From: Micromonospora inaquosa
Lineage (GTDB): Bacteria > Actinomycetota > Actinomycetes > Mycobacteriales > Micromonosporaceae
Reading direction: 5' to 3'
Assembly (NCBI RefSeq): GCF_003857055.1
Contig: NZ_QGSZ01000244.1
Coordinates: forward strand, 1-39,426
DNA length: 39,426 bases
Shown here: one piece after another, positions 25,280-33,232 of the stretch
Layout: each line of letters begins with the position of its first letter
Numbering within the stretch: position 1 is the first letter of the stretch
Notes under the pieces: model-generated
The model's database searches: none
Told to the model about the DNA's origin: nothing
What the model saw: the letters and a program-made list of their open reading frames with translations, nothing else
Program-made: the position numbers and the translations under genes

Positions 25280-26445
25280 GGGCGCTCTGCTGGGAAGGCG
25301 TCGGCAAGCTGGCGGTCCGGGACGTGCCGGAGCCCCGGATCCGCGCCGAGGGGGACATCATCGTCCGGGTCCGGGCCAGCAGCGTCTGCGGATCCGACCT
25401 GCACCTGATCAACGGTTACCTGCCGGCGATGCGGGAGGGCGACATTCTCGGCCACGAGTTCATGGGTGAGGTGGTGGAGACCGGGCCTGGCGTACGGCGG
25501 CACCGGGTCGGCGACCGGGTGGTGGTGGGGTCGGTGGTCGCCTGCGGTGGCTGCTGGTACTGCCGGACCGAGCAGTACTCGCTCTGCGACAACTCCAATC
25601 CGCAACCGGTGTTCACCGAGAAGCTGTGGGGCCACTCGCCGGCCGGCATTCTGGGCTACTCGCACGCCGCCGGCGGCTACGCCGGATCACACGCCGAGTA
25701 CATCCGGGTGCCGTTCGGCGACATCGGCGCCTTCGCCGTACCCGACGGGGTGCCGGACGATTCGGTGGTGTTCGCCTCCGACGCGATGCCCACCGGGTGG
25801 ATGGCGGCGGACTTCTGCGGCCTCACCGGTGGCGAGGTGGTGGCCGTCTGGGGTGCCGGTGGAGTGGGTCAGATGGCGGCCCGGTCGGCGCAACTCCTCG
25901 GCGCCGAGCGGGTCATCATGATCGACCGGTTTCCGGACCGGCTCGCCACCGCCACGGAACGGATCGGGGTCGAGACGATCAACTATGCGGAGACCGACGT
26001 GCTGGAGGCGCTGCGCGAGCTGACCGCCGGGCGCGGCCCGGACGCCTGCATCGAGGCCGTCGGGATGGAGTCGCACGACGTCGGGCCGGCCTACGCGTAC
26101 GACCGGGTGAAGCAGGCGGCGCGGTTGCAGACCGACCGCCCGACCTCGGTCCGCCAGGCGATCATGGCCTGCCGGAAGGGCGGCACGGTGAGCATCGTCG
26201 GTGTCTACGCCGGTCTGGTGGACAAGTTTCCGCTCGGCGCGGCAATGAACAAGGCGCTGGTGCTGCGGATGGGGCAGATGCACGCGCAGCGCTACATTCC
26301 GATGCTGCTCGACCGGCTCGCCGCCGGCGAGATCGAGCCCGGCTATCTGGCCACCCACCCGCTCTCCCTCGACCAGGGCGTCCACGGGTACGAGTTGTTC
26401 GAGAAGAAGGAAGACGGCTGTCTGCGCAGCGTTCTGCATCCCTGA
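25276..26445 (+). CDS. Zinc-dependent alcohol/aldehyde dehydrogenase (glutathione-independent formaldehyde dehydrogenase-like)
   Basis: Medium-chain dehydrogenase of 389 residues. Catalytic zinc ligands are C38 ('SSVCGSDLH') and H60-E61 ('GHEF'). Structural zinc ligands are C90, C93, C96 and C104 ('CGGCWYCRTEQYSLC'). The Rossmann 'AVWGAGGVGQMAARSAQLLGA' binds NAD(P). The insert and the motifs 'SDAMPTGWMAADFCGL' and 'AVGMESHD' match the FdhA-type subgroup that carries tightly bound NAD and can act as a dismutase. The natural substrate is unknown. The start is fixed by the ATGA overlap and GGGAGGA; a longer upstream reading frame in this phase only shadows the SRPBCC gene. It is convergent with the P450 gene, with a shared terminator between them. 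Confidence 0.93.
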   Translation: MRALCWEGVGKLAVRDVPEPRIRAEGDIIVRVRASSVCGSDLHLINGYLPAMREGDILGHEFMGEVVETGPGVRRHRVGDRVVVGSVVACGGCWYCRTEQYSLCDNSNPQPVFTEKLWGHSPAGILGYSHAAGGYAGSHAEYIRVPFGDIGAFAVPDGVPDDSVVFASDAMPTGWMAADFCGLTGGEVVAVWGAGGVGQMAARSAQLLGAERVIMIDRFPDRLATATERIGVETINYAETDVLEALRELTAGRGPDACIEAVGMESHDVGPAYAYDRVKQAARLQTDRPTSVRQAIMACRKGGTVSIVGVYAGLVDKFPLGAAMNKALVLRMGQMHAQRYIPMLLDRLAAGEIEPGYLATHPLSLDQGVHGYELFEKKEDGCLRSVLHP

Positions 26446-26458
26446 CGGGCTGGGCGCA

Positions 26459-26493
26459 CCCGCCTCGCCGGTCACTGTGATCTGCGGGGCGGG
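26459..26493. terminator. Bidirectional terminator between dehydrogenase and P450 genes
   Basis: CCCGCCTCGC (26459-26468) pairs with GCGGGGCGGG (26484-26493), 10 bp with one T-G pair, around a 15-nt loop in the 50-nt convergent gap. Confidence 0.65.
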
Positions 26494-26495
26494 GG

Positions 26496-27758
26496 TCAGG
26501 CGGGGTGGAGGTCAGGCGCGCGGCGGACGTTGGTGAGGGTCAGGCCCAGCGGCGGCAGCGCGGGCATCCGGTGCAGGTCCAGGGCCAGGTTCTGGACCGG
26601 CACGTCGTAGCGCATGGCGGCGGTCAGGTTGGTGACCGCGCGCTTCATCAGGTCGATGGTGATCCACTCGCCGGCGCAGCGGTGACCGGCCCAGTGGTCG
26701 CCGCCGCCCTGCGGGATCAGCTCGAACGGGTCGATCCGACGGCCGGCGAACCGCTCCGGGCGAAACAGGTCCGGTTGCGGCCAGAGCGCCGGGTGGTGGT
26801 TGGTGCCGTAGAGGTCGAGCAGCACCCGCCGGCCCTTCGGAAAGTGGTGGCCCTGCCAGTCGAAGGAACGCCGGACCCGGGCCGCCGCCATCGGGAAGAA
26901 CGGGTAGTAGCGGCGTACCTCCTGGACGAAGTGCTCGGTGGCCTCGTCGTCGTCGCGGACCCGTTCCCGCCAGCCCGGATGGTCGTGCAGGGCGAGCGCG
27001 GCGAAGGCGACGTACTGGTCGACGGCGACCACCGGCCGCAACACGTTGAGCAGTTCCACCGCCGCGATCCGCCGGGGGAGGAGGTTGCCGCTTCGGTCTC
27101 GGTGCTCGGCGATCACGGCCAGGGCGCTGCCGGCCGGCGCCGGGGCGAAACCGACCCGGGTCCGTTCGATGAGGTTGGCGAGCCAGCGTTCGGCGCGGTG
27201 CCGGGCGACCCGGCCCCGCCAGTGCCGGGGGCCGATCACCGCTGGGCCCTCGATCATGGCGTGCAGCTCGGCGGCGCGGCGCTCGACCTGCGACGTCGGC
27301 AGCGGCACCCCGGCCCAGGCACAGACCACCCGGGTCAACAACCGACCCAGCTCGTCGTAGAGCGACACCGGGCCGGTGCCCTCCCAGGCGGTGATCCGGG
27401 TCCGCCACTCGTCGTCGAAGAGCTGGCCGAGCTGCCGGATCGCGGCCGGCGTCATGATCGACATGAACATGGCCTTGCGGTCGAAGTGCTCCGGCCCGTC
27501 CAGCCCCTGCACCCCACCCCGACCGGTCAGCGTCCGTTGCACGCGCAGCGGCATCGCGGTGGCACGTTGGAAGCGGTCGTTGTCGTAGAACAGCTCCGCG
27601 GCCGGCCGGCCGCGCAGGCAGATGGTCGGGGCGAGCAGGATCCGGGTCTGGAAGACGTCGCTGCCGTACCGCTCGCAGCGCTCGCTGACGAACCGGTAAC
27701 CGGCGCGGAGCAGTGCGAGGGTGCTGTCCGGGCTGCGGTCGACCGGCATGGTCGCCAT
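26496..27758 (-). CDS. CYP152-type fatty-acid peroxygenase (cytochrome P450)
   Basis: Haem-thiolate enzyme of 420 residues using hydrogen peroxide directly, without a reductase. The haem loop 'PQGGGDHWAGHRCAGEW' supplies C361 as axial ligand. In the I helix the usual acid-alcohol pair is replaced by 'NVLRPVVAVDQ', with R241 as the substrate-carboxylate anchor and a following Pro: the CYP152 hallmark known from P450-SPalpha and P450-BSbeta. At the OleT His85 position the sequence is 'VQGLDG' (Q84), favouring alpha/beta-hydroxylation over decarboxylation. 'DRKAMFMSIMT' is also a CYP152 signature. The ribosome site GAGGAGG lies 5 nt before the ATG. It stands alone on the minus strand, convergent with the zinc dehydrogenase and divergent from a small unknown gene. 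The physiological fatty acid and peroxide source are not evident. Confidence 0.95.
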   Translation of the reverse strand: MATMPVDRSPDSTLALLRAGYRFVSERCERYGSDVFQTRILLAPTICLRGRPAAELFYDNDRFQRATAMPLRVQRTLTGRGGVQGLDGPEHFDRKAMFMSIMTPAAIRQLGQLFDDEWRTRITAWEGTGPVSLYDELGRLLTRVVCAWAGVPLPTSQVERRAAELHAMIEGPAVIGPRHWRGRVARHRAERWLANLIERTRVGFAPAPAGSALAVIAEHRDRSGNLLPRRIAAVELLNVLRPVVAVDQYVAFAALALHDHPGWRERVRDDDEATEHFVQEVRRYYPFFPMAAARVRRSFDWQGHHFPKGRRVLLDLYGTNHHPALWPQPDLFRPERFAGRRIDPFELIPQGGGDHWAGHRCAGEWITIDLMKRAVTNLTAAMRYDVPVQNLALDLHRMPALPPLGLTLTNVRRAPDLHPA

Positions 27759-27903
27759 CGGGCCTCCTCACGCGCGGGTGCGGCTGGTCGCCGTCGACCA
27801 CAGCGGTTACCCCCGTCGACGCCGCTGAACCCCGCCCGGCTGGCCCCTCCCAGGAGCGGCGGAACCTGGTTTGCTGCTGGTGGGACGACCACGGGGAGGG
27901 CGG

Positions 27904-28305
27904 ATGCGCGACAACAGATCGCCGTACTGGCGACAGCGGCGAGCGGCCGGAGCACTGGGCGGAGGCCGCGACGGGCGGTCCCTGATCGGGCCGCCGCGGC
28001 GGCCCACCCGTCCGCACCGGTTCTTCACAGTGCACCTGGGCTTCACCGCACCCGGCCCGGCCGAGGCGCGCGAGCTGGCCGTGGCGTACGCCGAGGCGCT
28101 GAGCCTGCTCCGTTCGGAGGTGGCACTCGGGGCGGCGGCCCTGTCGCCGGCGGACGCCTGGCAGCGGGCCGAGCGGCTGTTCTGCGGCGCGGTCGGCCCG
28201 GACGGGGAGCGCTGCGTCGATGTGGCCGACCATCCGGGCTTTCACCACGCCCCGGGGCCTGGCGGCCTCGGCTGGGGCGACGGTGACGGTCCCGGCGATG
28301 GCTGA
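27904..28305 (+). CDS. Hypothetical protein, 133 residues
   Basis: I do not recognise this protein. The ATG at 27904 follows GGGGAGGG closely; an in-frame GTG or ATG further up is less well placed. Residues 1-45 are basic and probably disordered. 'RPHRFFTVHLGFTAPGPAEARELAVAYAEALSLLRSEVALGAAALSPADAWQRAERLFCG' then forms a beta strand followed by two helices. 'CGAVGPDGERCVDVADHPGFHH' brings two cysteines and three His/Asp residues that could bind metal. The tail is Gly/Asp-rich. Base composition and third-position GC fit the neighbours. It is divergent from the P450 gene across 145 nt and convergent with the DUF397 gene. It could be a small metal-binding or regulatory protein. Confidence 0.6.
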   Translation: MRDNRSPYWRQRRAAGALGGGRDGRSLIGPPRRPTRPHRFFTVHLGFTAPGPAEARELAVAYAEALSLLRSEVALGAAALSPADAWQRAERLFCGAVGPDGERCVDVADHPGFHHAPGPGGLGWGDGDGPGDG

Positions 28306-28358
28306 CCACCGGCCCCGGGTGGTCGACCCGGGAGTGCGTCGGCCCGACCGCGCGGGTG

Positions 28359-28395
28359 GCCGTGCCGGTGTCCCGACCACGGGCACCGGCACGGC
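28359..28395. terminator. Bidirectional terminator before the DUF397 gene end
   Basis: A perfect 12-bp stem (28359-28370 with 28384-28395) continues, past a bulged T, as CCCG/CGGG around an ACCA loop. It sits in the 120-nt gap between two convergent genes. Confidence 0.8.
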
Positions 28396-28425
28396 GCTCC
28401 GCCACCGGCGGGGCGGCGGGCACGA

Positions 28426-28644
28426 TCAGTCCAGGTCGAACTCGCCGTCCTGCGCGCCGGCCACGAAGGCGTCCCACTCGGCCTGGGTGAAGACCAGCAC
28501 CGGCCCGTCCGGCTCGGCCGAGTTGCGCATTCCGATCAGATCATCGACGAAGGCGACCTCAACGGCGCTGTCGGAGGTGTCCCCCTCGGCCCGCTGCCAG
28601 ACCGCCCGAGAGAGGTCGAAGTCGCCCTTGGGGTGCTGCGCCAT
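28426..28644 (-). CDS. DUF397 protein (orphan)
   Basis: Small acidic protein of 72 residues; ATG at 28644 with GGAGGAAAG upstream. The signatures 'AVWQRAEGDTSDSAVEVAFVDDLIGMRNSAEPDGPVLVFTQAEWDAFVAGAQDGEFD' (listed here only as landmarks W, VEVA, IGMRNS and WDAFVAG) identify DUF397. In Streptomyces and relatives these proteins are normally next to an XRE-type helix-turn-helix regulator and act with it in developmental or toxin-antitoxin-like pairs. No such regulator lies beside this copy, so it is an orphan. It is divergent from pepN, with 69 nt between starts. Confidence 0.9.
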   Translation of the reverse strand: MAQHPKGDFDLSRAVWQRAEGDTSDSAVEVAFVDDLIGMRNSAEPDGPVLVFTQAEWDAFVAGAQDGEFDLD

Positions 28645-28701
28645 GGTTCTTTCCTCCAGTGCCGAGGGTCCTCTGGTGACCGGGTGCCGATCCCCATCGG
28701 G

Positions 28702-28713
28702 CAGGATAAGCGG
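28702..28713 (+). promoter_or_regulatory. Possible -10 element for leaderless pepN
   Basis: CAGGAT (28702-28707) matches xANNNT and is exactly 6 nt before the ATG at 28714. The AGGA could instead act as a weak ribosome site. Confidence 0.3.
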
Positions 28714-31230
28714 ATGCCGAGCCTGACCCGTGTAGAGGCGACCGCGCGTGGCGCGGCGATTACTGTCGAGTCCTATCAGGTGGACCTCGACCTGACCGGT
28801 GACGGTGACCTGTTCCGCTCGCGCGTCGAGATCCGGTTCCGGGCCACCGCCGGCGCCGCGACCTTCGCCGAGGTCAAGCCCGCCAAACTGCTCGGCGTAC
28901 GCCTCAACGACAGTGACCTCGACCCCGAGCTGCTCACCGACAACCGGCTGCCGATCGGCGACCTGGCCGCGGAGAACACGCTCGTCGTCGAGGCCGAGAT
29001 GGCGTACTCCAAGACGGGCGAGGGGATCCACCGCTTCGTCGACCCCGCCGACGGCGAGACCTACCTCTACGCCGAGTCCTTCCTCGACAACGCGCAGCGC
29101 ATCTTCGCCGCCTTCGACCAGCCCGACCTCAAGGCCCCGTTCACCCTCTCGGTGACGGCTCCGCCGGAGTGGATCGTCGCCGGCAACGCCGAGGTGGCCG
29201 CGAACCCGACCCCCGGGCGCTGGGAGTTCGCCCCGAGCGCGCCCCTGGCGACGTACTTCTTCTCGCTGATCGCCGGGCCGTACCACGTCCGGCGAGCCGA
29301 GCACGACGGCATCCCGCTGGGCATCTACTGCCGCCGGTCGCTCGCCGAGTACCTGGACGCCGACGCCGAGGAGATCTTCACCATCACCCGGCAGTGCCTG
29401 GACCGGTTCCACCAGCTCTTCACCGAGCGCTACCCCTTCGGCAAGTACGACCAGGCGTTCGTGCCCGAGTTCAACGGTGGCGCGATGGAGAACCCGGGCA
29501 TCGTCACCTTCCGTGACGACTACATCTTCCGCTCGGCGGTCACCGACACCCAGCGCGAGCAGCGGGCCGGCACCATCGCCCACGAGATGGCCCACATGTG
29601 GTTCGGTGACCTGGTCACCATGCGCTGGTGGGACGACCTGTGGTTGAACGAGTCCTTCGCGGAGTACCTCGGCACGCGGGTCACCGCCGAGGCGACCCGG
29701 TTCGATCAGGCCTGGACGACCTTCGCCATGCGTCGCAAGGCCTGGGGTTACGCCGCCGACCAGCGGCCCTCCACCCACCCGATCGCCCCGCAGGAGGTGG
29801 CGGACGCCGAGGAGGGCCTGCTCAACTTCGACGGCATCTCGTACGCGAAGGGGGCCAGTGTGCTGCGGCAACTGGGCGCCTGGCTCGGCGACGAGGCATT
29901 CCTCGCCGGCCTGAACGCCCACTTCGTCGCGCACCGCTTCGGCAACGCCACCCTCGCCGACCTGCTGGCCAGCCTCTCCGCCAGCAGTGGGCGGGACCTG
30001 TCCGACTGGGCCGAGCTGTGGTTGCGCCGACCGCAGGTCAACACGCTGCGTGCCGAGGTCGCCGTGGACGCCGACGGCCGCTACACCGAGGTGGCCGTGG
30101 TGCAGACCGCGCCCGCGTCGCACCCGGTGCTGCGCCCGCACCGGATCGGCGTGGGCCGCTATTCGATCGACGGCACCGGGCGGCGCGACGAGGTGGACAT
30201 CGACCCGAGCGCCGACGGAGACCGGACCGTGCTCGGGGCGCTGACCGGCGAGCCGGCGGCCCGGCTGCTGCTGCTCAACGACGGTGACCTCACCTTCGCC
30301 AAGGTGCGCCTCGACCCGGCGTCGGCGGACGCCGTCGCGGGTGTGCTGCCCGGTCTGACCGACCCGCTGGCGAGGGCGGTGCTCTGGCGCGAGGCACTGG
30401 ACGCGGCGATCGACGGCGAGCGGCCGGTCACCGGCCTGATCGACCTGATGGTCGCCGCGCTGCCCGCCGAGACCGAAGTGATCATCGCCGAGGACGTGCT
30501 GACGCTCAGCCGGTCACTGGTCGACCGCTACCTCGACCCGCCGACCCGGTCCAGCGCGCTGGTCAGGATCGCGGGAACGTGCCAGCGGCTGCTCGACGGC
30601 GCGCCGGCCGGGGAGTCGTTGCAGCTCGCCGCAGCCCGGGGTTGGATCGCCGCGACCACCGATGCGGATCTGCTCGTCGGTTGGCTCGCCGGCCGGGACG
30701 TGCCGGCCGGCCTGAAGGTCGACGCGGAGCTGCGCTGGGCGGTGCTGCGACGACTGGTGGTGCTGGGCGTCGCCGGCGAGGCGGAGATCGCCATCGAGGC
30801 CGCCGCCGACAACAGCTCCACGGGCGCGGAGCGGGCTGCCCAGTGCCGGGCGGCGGTGCCCGACCCGGCGGCGAAGCAGGCGGCCTGGGAGATCATCGTG
30901 CGGGACACCGAGTTGTCCAACCGACTGCTGGAGGCGACCGCCGAGGGTTTCTGGCAACCCGAACAGGCCCAGCTGACCGCGGCGTTCGTGGACCGGTACT
31001 TCGCGGAGATGCCGGCCGCCGCGCACCGGCGTACCCCTTGGACGGCCGATCGGGTGGCGGCGCTGGCGTTCCCCCGCTACGCCGTGGCGCAGCCCACCCG
31101 GGAGGCGGCCGCGGCGCTGCTGGCCCGCGACGACCTGACTCCCGGCCTGCGCCGGGTGGTGACCGACGCCGACGACGACCTGCGTCGCGCGCTGGTCGCC
31201 CGGACGGCGGTGGCCGCCGCGTCGGCCTGA
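28714..31230 (+). CDS. pepN: Aminopeptidase N (M1 family)
   Basis: Cytoplasmic zinc metallopeptidase of 838 residues releasing N-terminal amino acids from peptides. 'FNGGAMENPG' supplies the exopeptidase GAMEN motif (256-260). 'HEMAHMWFGDLVTMRWWDDLWLNESFAEY' gives the zinc-binding HEXXH-X18-E (H290, H294, E313) with catalytic E291. The N-terminal beta-barrel domain and a helical C-terminal ERAP1-like domain are complete, so the length is normal. The ATG at 28714 begins MPSLTRVEATARG, as in other actinobacterial PepN. Ribosome-site strength is low, and a -10-like CAGGAT 6 nt upstream suggests a leaderless start. No downstream gene is close, as 213 nt separate it from nadD. Confidence 0.96.
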   Translation: MPSLTRVEATARGAAITVESYQVDLDLTGDGDLFRSRVEIRFRATAGAATFAEVKPAKLLGVRLNDSDLDPELLTDNRLPIGDLAAENTLVVEAEMAYSKTGEGIHRFVDPADGETYLYAESFLDNAQRIFAAFDQPDLKAPFTLSVTAPPEWIVAGNAEVAANPTPGRWEFAPSAPLATYFFSLIAGPYHVRRAEHDGIPLGIYCRRSLAEYLDADAEEIFTITRQCLDRFHQLFTERYPFGKYDQAFVPEFNGGAMENPGIVTFRDDYIFRSAVTDTQREQRAGTIAHEMAHMWFGDLVTMRWWDDLWLNESFAEYLGTRVTAEATRFDQAWTTFAMRRKAWGYAADQRPSTHPIAPQEVADAEEGLLNFDGISYAKGASVLRQLGAWLGDEAFLAGLNAHFVAHRFGNATLADLLASLSASSGRDLSDWAELWLRRPQVNTLRAEVAVDADGRYTEVAVVQTAPASHPVLRPHRIGVGRYSIDGTGRRDEVDIDPSADGDRTVLGALTGEPAARLLLLNDGDLTFAKVRLDPASADAVAGVLPGLTDPLARAVLWREALDAAIDGERPVTGLIDLMVAALPAETEVIIAEDVLTLSRSLVDRYLDPPTRSSALVRIAGTCQRLLDGAPAGESLQLAAARGWIAATTDADLLVGWLAGRDVPAGLKVDAELRWAVLRRLVVLGVAGEAEIAIEAAADNSSTGAERAAQCRAAVPDPAAKQAAWEIIVRDTELSNRLLEATAEGFWQPEQAQLTAAFVDRYFAEMPAAAHRRTPWTADRVAALAFPRYAVAQPTREAAAALLARDDLTPGLRRVVTDADDDLRRALVARTAVAAASA

Positions 31231-31312
31231 GCGCCGACCAGCGCGAGCTGTGTGGCGCGGGCTGACCACCGTGGGCCAACGTGGGCCTGCCGTCGTGATC
31301 TCGTGATCGACT

Positions 31313-31373
31313 CGGTTTTCTTGATGTCGCGGTGTTTGGGCCGCCGGGACGGGCCGGTTTTCAGGAAGTCGCG
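31313..31373. repeat. Pair of 19-bp direct repeats in the pepN-nadD gap
   Basis: CGGTTTTCTTGATGTCGCG (31313-31331) and CGGTTTTCAGGAAGTCGCG (31355-31373) share 15 of 19 bases and start 42 bp apart. GATC-containing flanks (31298-31308 region; TTGATCA at 31374-31380) add to a repeat-like look. No gene is seen in the 31231-31431 stretch. Confidence 0.55.
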
Positions 31374-31431
31374 TTGATCATGGTCGGGCGGCCCGGTGGC
31401 GGGCCGGGACGGCCGGCCACGACGCTCGGCC

Positions 31432-31443
31432 TACGATCACTGG
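31432..31443 (+). promoter_or_regulatory. -10 element for leaderless nadD
   Basis: TACGAT (31432-31437) matches TANNNT and ends 6 nt before the GTG at 31444, predicting transcription from the start codon. No Shine-Dalgarno is present. Confidence 0.55.
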
Positions 31444-32040
31444 GTGGAGGAAGATATCCGGCGGATCGGGATCATGGGTGGCACCTTCGACCCGATCCAC
31501 CACGGGCACCTCGTCGCGGCCAGCGAGGTAGCGGACCGGTTCGGCCTGGACGAGGTGGTCTTCGTTCCCACCGGGCAGCCGTGGCAGAAGGCCGACGAGC
31601 CGGTCAGTCCGGCCGAGGACCGGTACCTGATGACCGTGATCGCCACCGCCTCCAACCCTCGCTTCCAGGTCAGTCGGGTCGACATCGACCGCAGCGGGCC
31701 GACCTACACGGTCGACACGCTGCGTGACCTGCAGGCCGAGTACGGGCCGAAGGTGCAACTCTTCTTCATCACCGGCGCGGACGCCCTGCAACGCATCCTG
31801 TCCTGGAAGGACCTGGACGAGATCTTCGAGCTGGCCCACTTCATCGGCGTGACCCGGCCCGGCTTCCCGCTGAGCGACAAGCACCTCCCGGCGGACACCG
31901 TCAGCCTGATCCAGGTGCCCGCGATGTCCATCTCGTCGACCGACTGTCGTGCGCGGGTCGCCAGAGGTGAGCCGGTGTGGTACCTGGTGCCCGACGGTGT
32001 GGTGCAGTACATCGCCAAGCGGAGCCTCTATCAGCGCTGA
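31444..32040 (+). CDS. nadD: Nicotinate-nucleotide adenylyltransferase
   Basis: Converts nicotinate mononucleotide and ATP to deamido-NAD in NAD synthesis; cytoplasmic, 198 residues. '[19 protein letters not shown]' is the nucleotidyltransferase phosphate-binding signature, with the HxGH-type HHGH at about 19-22. '[21 protein letters not shown]' and the C-terminal '[10 protein letters not shown]' (ISSTxxR) complete the family pattern. The GTG at 31444 is chosen because of its -10 element 6 nt upstream; an ATG at 31396 would fall in the promoter. It begins the conserved nadD-rsfS-phosphatase series. Confidence 0.96.
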   Translation: MEEDIRRIGIMGGTFDPIHHGHLVAASEVADRFGLDEVVFVPTGQPWQKADEPVSPAEDRYLMTVIATASNPRFQVSRVDIDRSGPTYTVDTLRDLQAEYGPKVQLFFITGADALQRILSWKDLDEIFELAHFIGVTRPGFPLSDKHLPADTVSLIQVPAMSISSTDCRARVARGEPVWYLVPDGVVQYIAKRSLYQR

Positions 32041-32150
32041 GTGCACCCCTTATGCCCGGGTTTGTCGGTGTAAGCGGACAGAACTGCACGATCGCGATGC
32101 CGCCGGGTATGAGACGCTTGGAGGATCGCACGCTTGATCGAAGGAGAACG

Positions 32151-32558
32151 GTGACAGTTTCCGAACGCGCTCACGAGCTGGCTATCGCGGCCGCCCAGGC
32201 CGCCGCCGACAAGAAGGCGCAGGACATCACGATCATCGACGTCGGCGACCAGCTCGCCATCACCGACGCGTTCGTGCTCGCCGCTGCCCCCAACGAGCGG
32301 CAGGTGCTGGCCATCGTCGACGCCATCGAGGAGAGCCTGCTGGAGCTGCCGGAGAAGGCGAAGCCGGTGCGGCGCGAGGGCGAGCGGGGTGGCCGCTGGG
32401 TGCTGCTCGACTACGTCGACATCGTGGTGCACGTCCAGCACACCGAGGAGCGCGAGTTCTACGGGCTCGACCGCCTCTGGAAGGACTGCCCCACCATCCC
32501 GTTCGTCGACCGCGACCTGGTCGAGGCCGACGCCAGCGGGTCCGCCGCCGCCGAATGA
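32151..32558 (+). CDS. rsfS: Ribosome silencing factor RsfS
   Basis: Binds ribosomal protein L14 and blocks 50S-30S joining in starvation; 135 residues. 'HELAIAAAQAAADKKAQDITIIDVGDQLAITDAFVLAAAPNERQVLAIVDAIEE' and 'GERGGRWVLLDYVDIVVHVQHTEEREFYGLDRLWKDC' carry the family's conserved DYVDIVVH and FYGLDRLW motifs. The GTG at 32151 has AAGGAGAA 4 nt upstream. Its stop overlaps the next start (ATGA), coupling it to the phosphatase. It sits downstream of nadD as in most bacteria. Confidence 0.96.
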   Translation: MTVSERAHELAIAAAQAAADKKAQDITIIDVGDQLAITDAFVLAAAPNERQVLAIVDAIEESLLELPEKAKPVRREGERGGRWVLLDYVDIVVHVQHTEEREFYGLDRLWKDCPTIPFVDRDLVEADASGSAAAE

Positions 32559-33184
32559 CCCGACTGATCGTCTGGCGGCACGGCAACACCGACTGGAACG
32601 CCGCCAACCGCGTCCAGGGGCAGACCGACGTACCCCTCAACGAGCTTGGCCGCGACCAGGCCCGCGCCGCCGCCCCGCTGCTCGCGGCGCTGCGGCCCGA
32701 CGCCATCGTGGCCAGCGACCTGAGCCGCGCCGCGGAGACCGCCGCCGCGCTCGTCGCGCTGACCGGGCTGCCGGTCCGCACCGACGCCCGGCTCCGCGAG
32801 CGGCACTTCGGCCAGTGGCAGGGTCTGTACCTCACCGAGGTCGCCGAGCGCTTCCCCGAGGAGTACGCGCGCTGGCGGGCCGGCGACCCCGACCCGGGCG
32901 TGGATCTGGAGCCCCTGCACGACCTCGGTGAGCGGGTCGGTGCCGCGTTGCAGGAGGCAGCCGACGTGGCCGCGGGCGGCACCGTGGTGATCGCCACACA
33001 CGGTGGCGCTTCCCGGCAGGGCATCGGTCGCCTGCTCGGCTGGGACAATGCCGTGCTGCGCACCGTCGGGTCGCTGGCCAACTGCCACTGGACCGAGCTG
33101 CGCCACGACGACGCCCGCGGGTGGCAGTTGCGGGCGCACAACGTCGGCCTGATCACCGCACCGGTCGCCGTCGACGCGGTCTGA
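32555..33184 (+). CDS. Histidine phosphatase (GpgP-like / phosphoglycerate mutase superfamily)
   Basis: 209 residues with the superfamily signature 'LIVWRHGNTDWN' (R8-H9-G10, H9 the phospho-acceptor), 'ASDLSRAAETA', 'LRERHFGQWQG' with the acid/base Glu, and 'VIATHGGASRQ' with the second catalytic His. In Mycobacterium tuberculosis the gene at this place after rsfS (Rv2419c) is glucosyl-3-phosphoglycerate phosphatase, so that activity is a good candidate. The general family also includes broad phosphatases. Start and upstream stop overlap by 4 nt, so it is coupled to rsfS. Confidence 0.9.
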   Translation: MTRLIVWRHGNTDWNAANRVQGQTDVPLNELGRDQARAAAPLLAALRPDAIVASDLSRAAETAAALVALTGLPVRTDARLRERHFGQWQGLYLTEVAERFPEEYARWRAGDPDPGVDLEPLHDLGERVGAALQEAADVAAGGTVVIATHGGASRQGIGRLLGWDNAVLRTVGSLANCHWTELRHDDARGWQLRAHNVGLITAPVAVDAV

Positions 33185-33219
33185 CCACTCGCGCCTCGGC
33201 GTTCACGGCCTCGATCGGC

Positions 33220-33232
33220 TAGCGTGCCGGGC
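33220..33232 (+). promoter_or_regulatory. -10 element for leaderless degV
   Basis: TAGCGT (33220-33225) lies 7 nt before the ATG at 33233, and no Shine-Dalgarno is present. This suggests an internal promoter inside the nadD cluster. Confidence 0.5.

Noticed and set aside
28426..30141. 571-residue frame appearing to fuse a large protein to DUF397
   Set aside because: Only the last 72 codons have normal composition and a ribosome site; the rest is the antisense of pepN.
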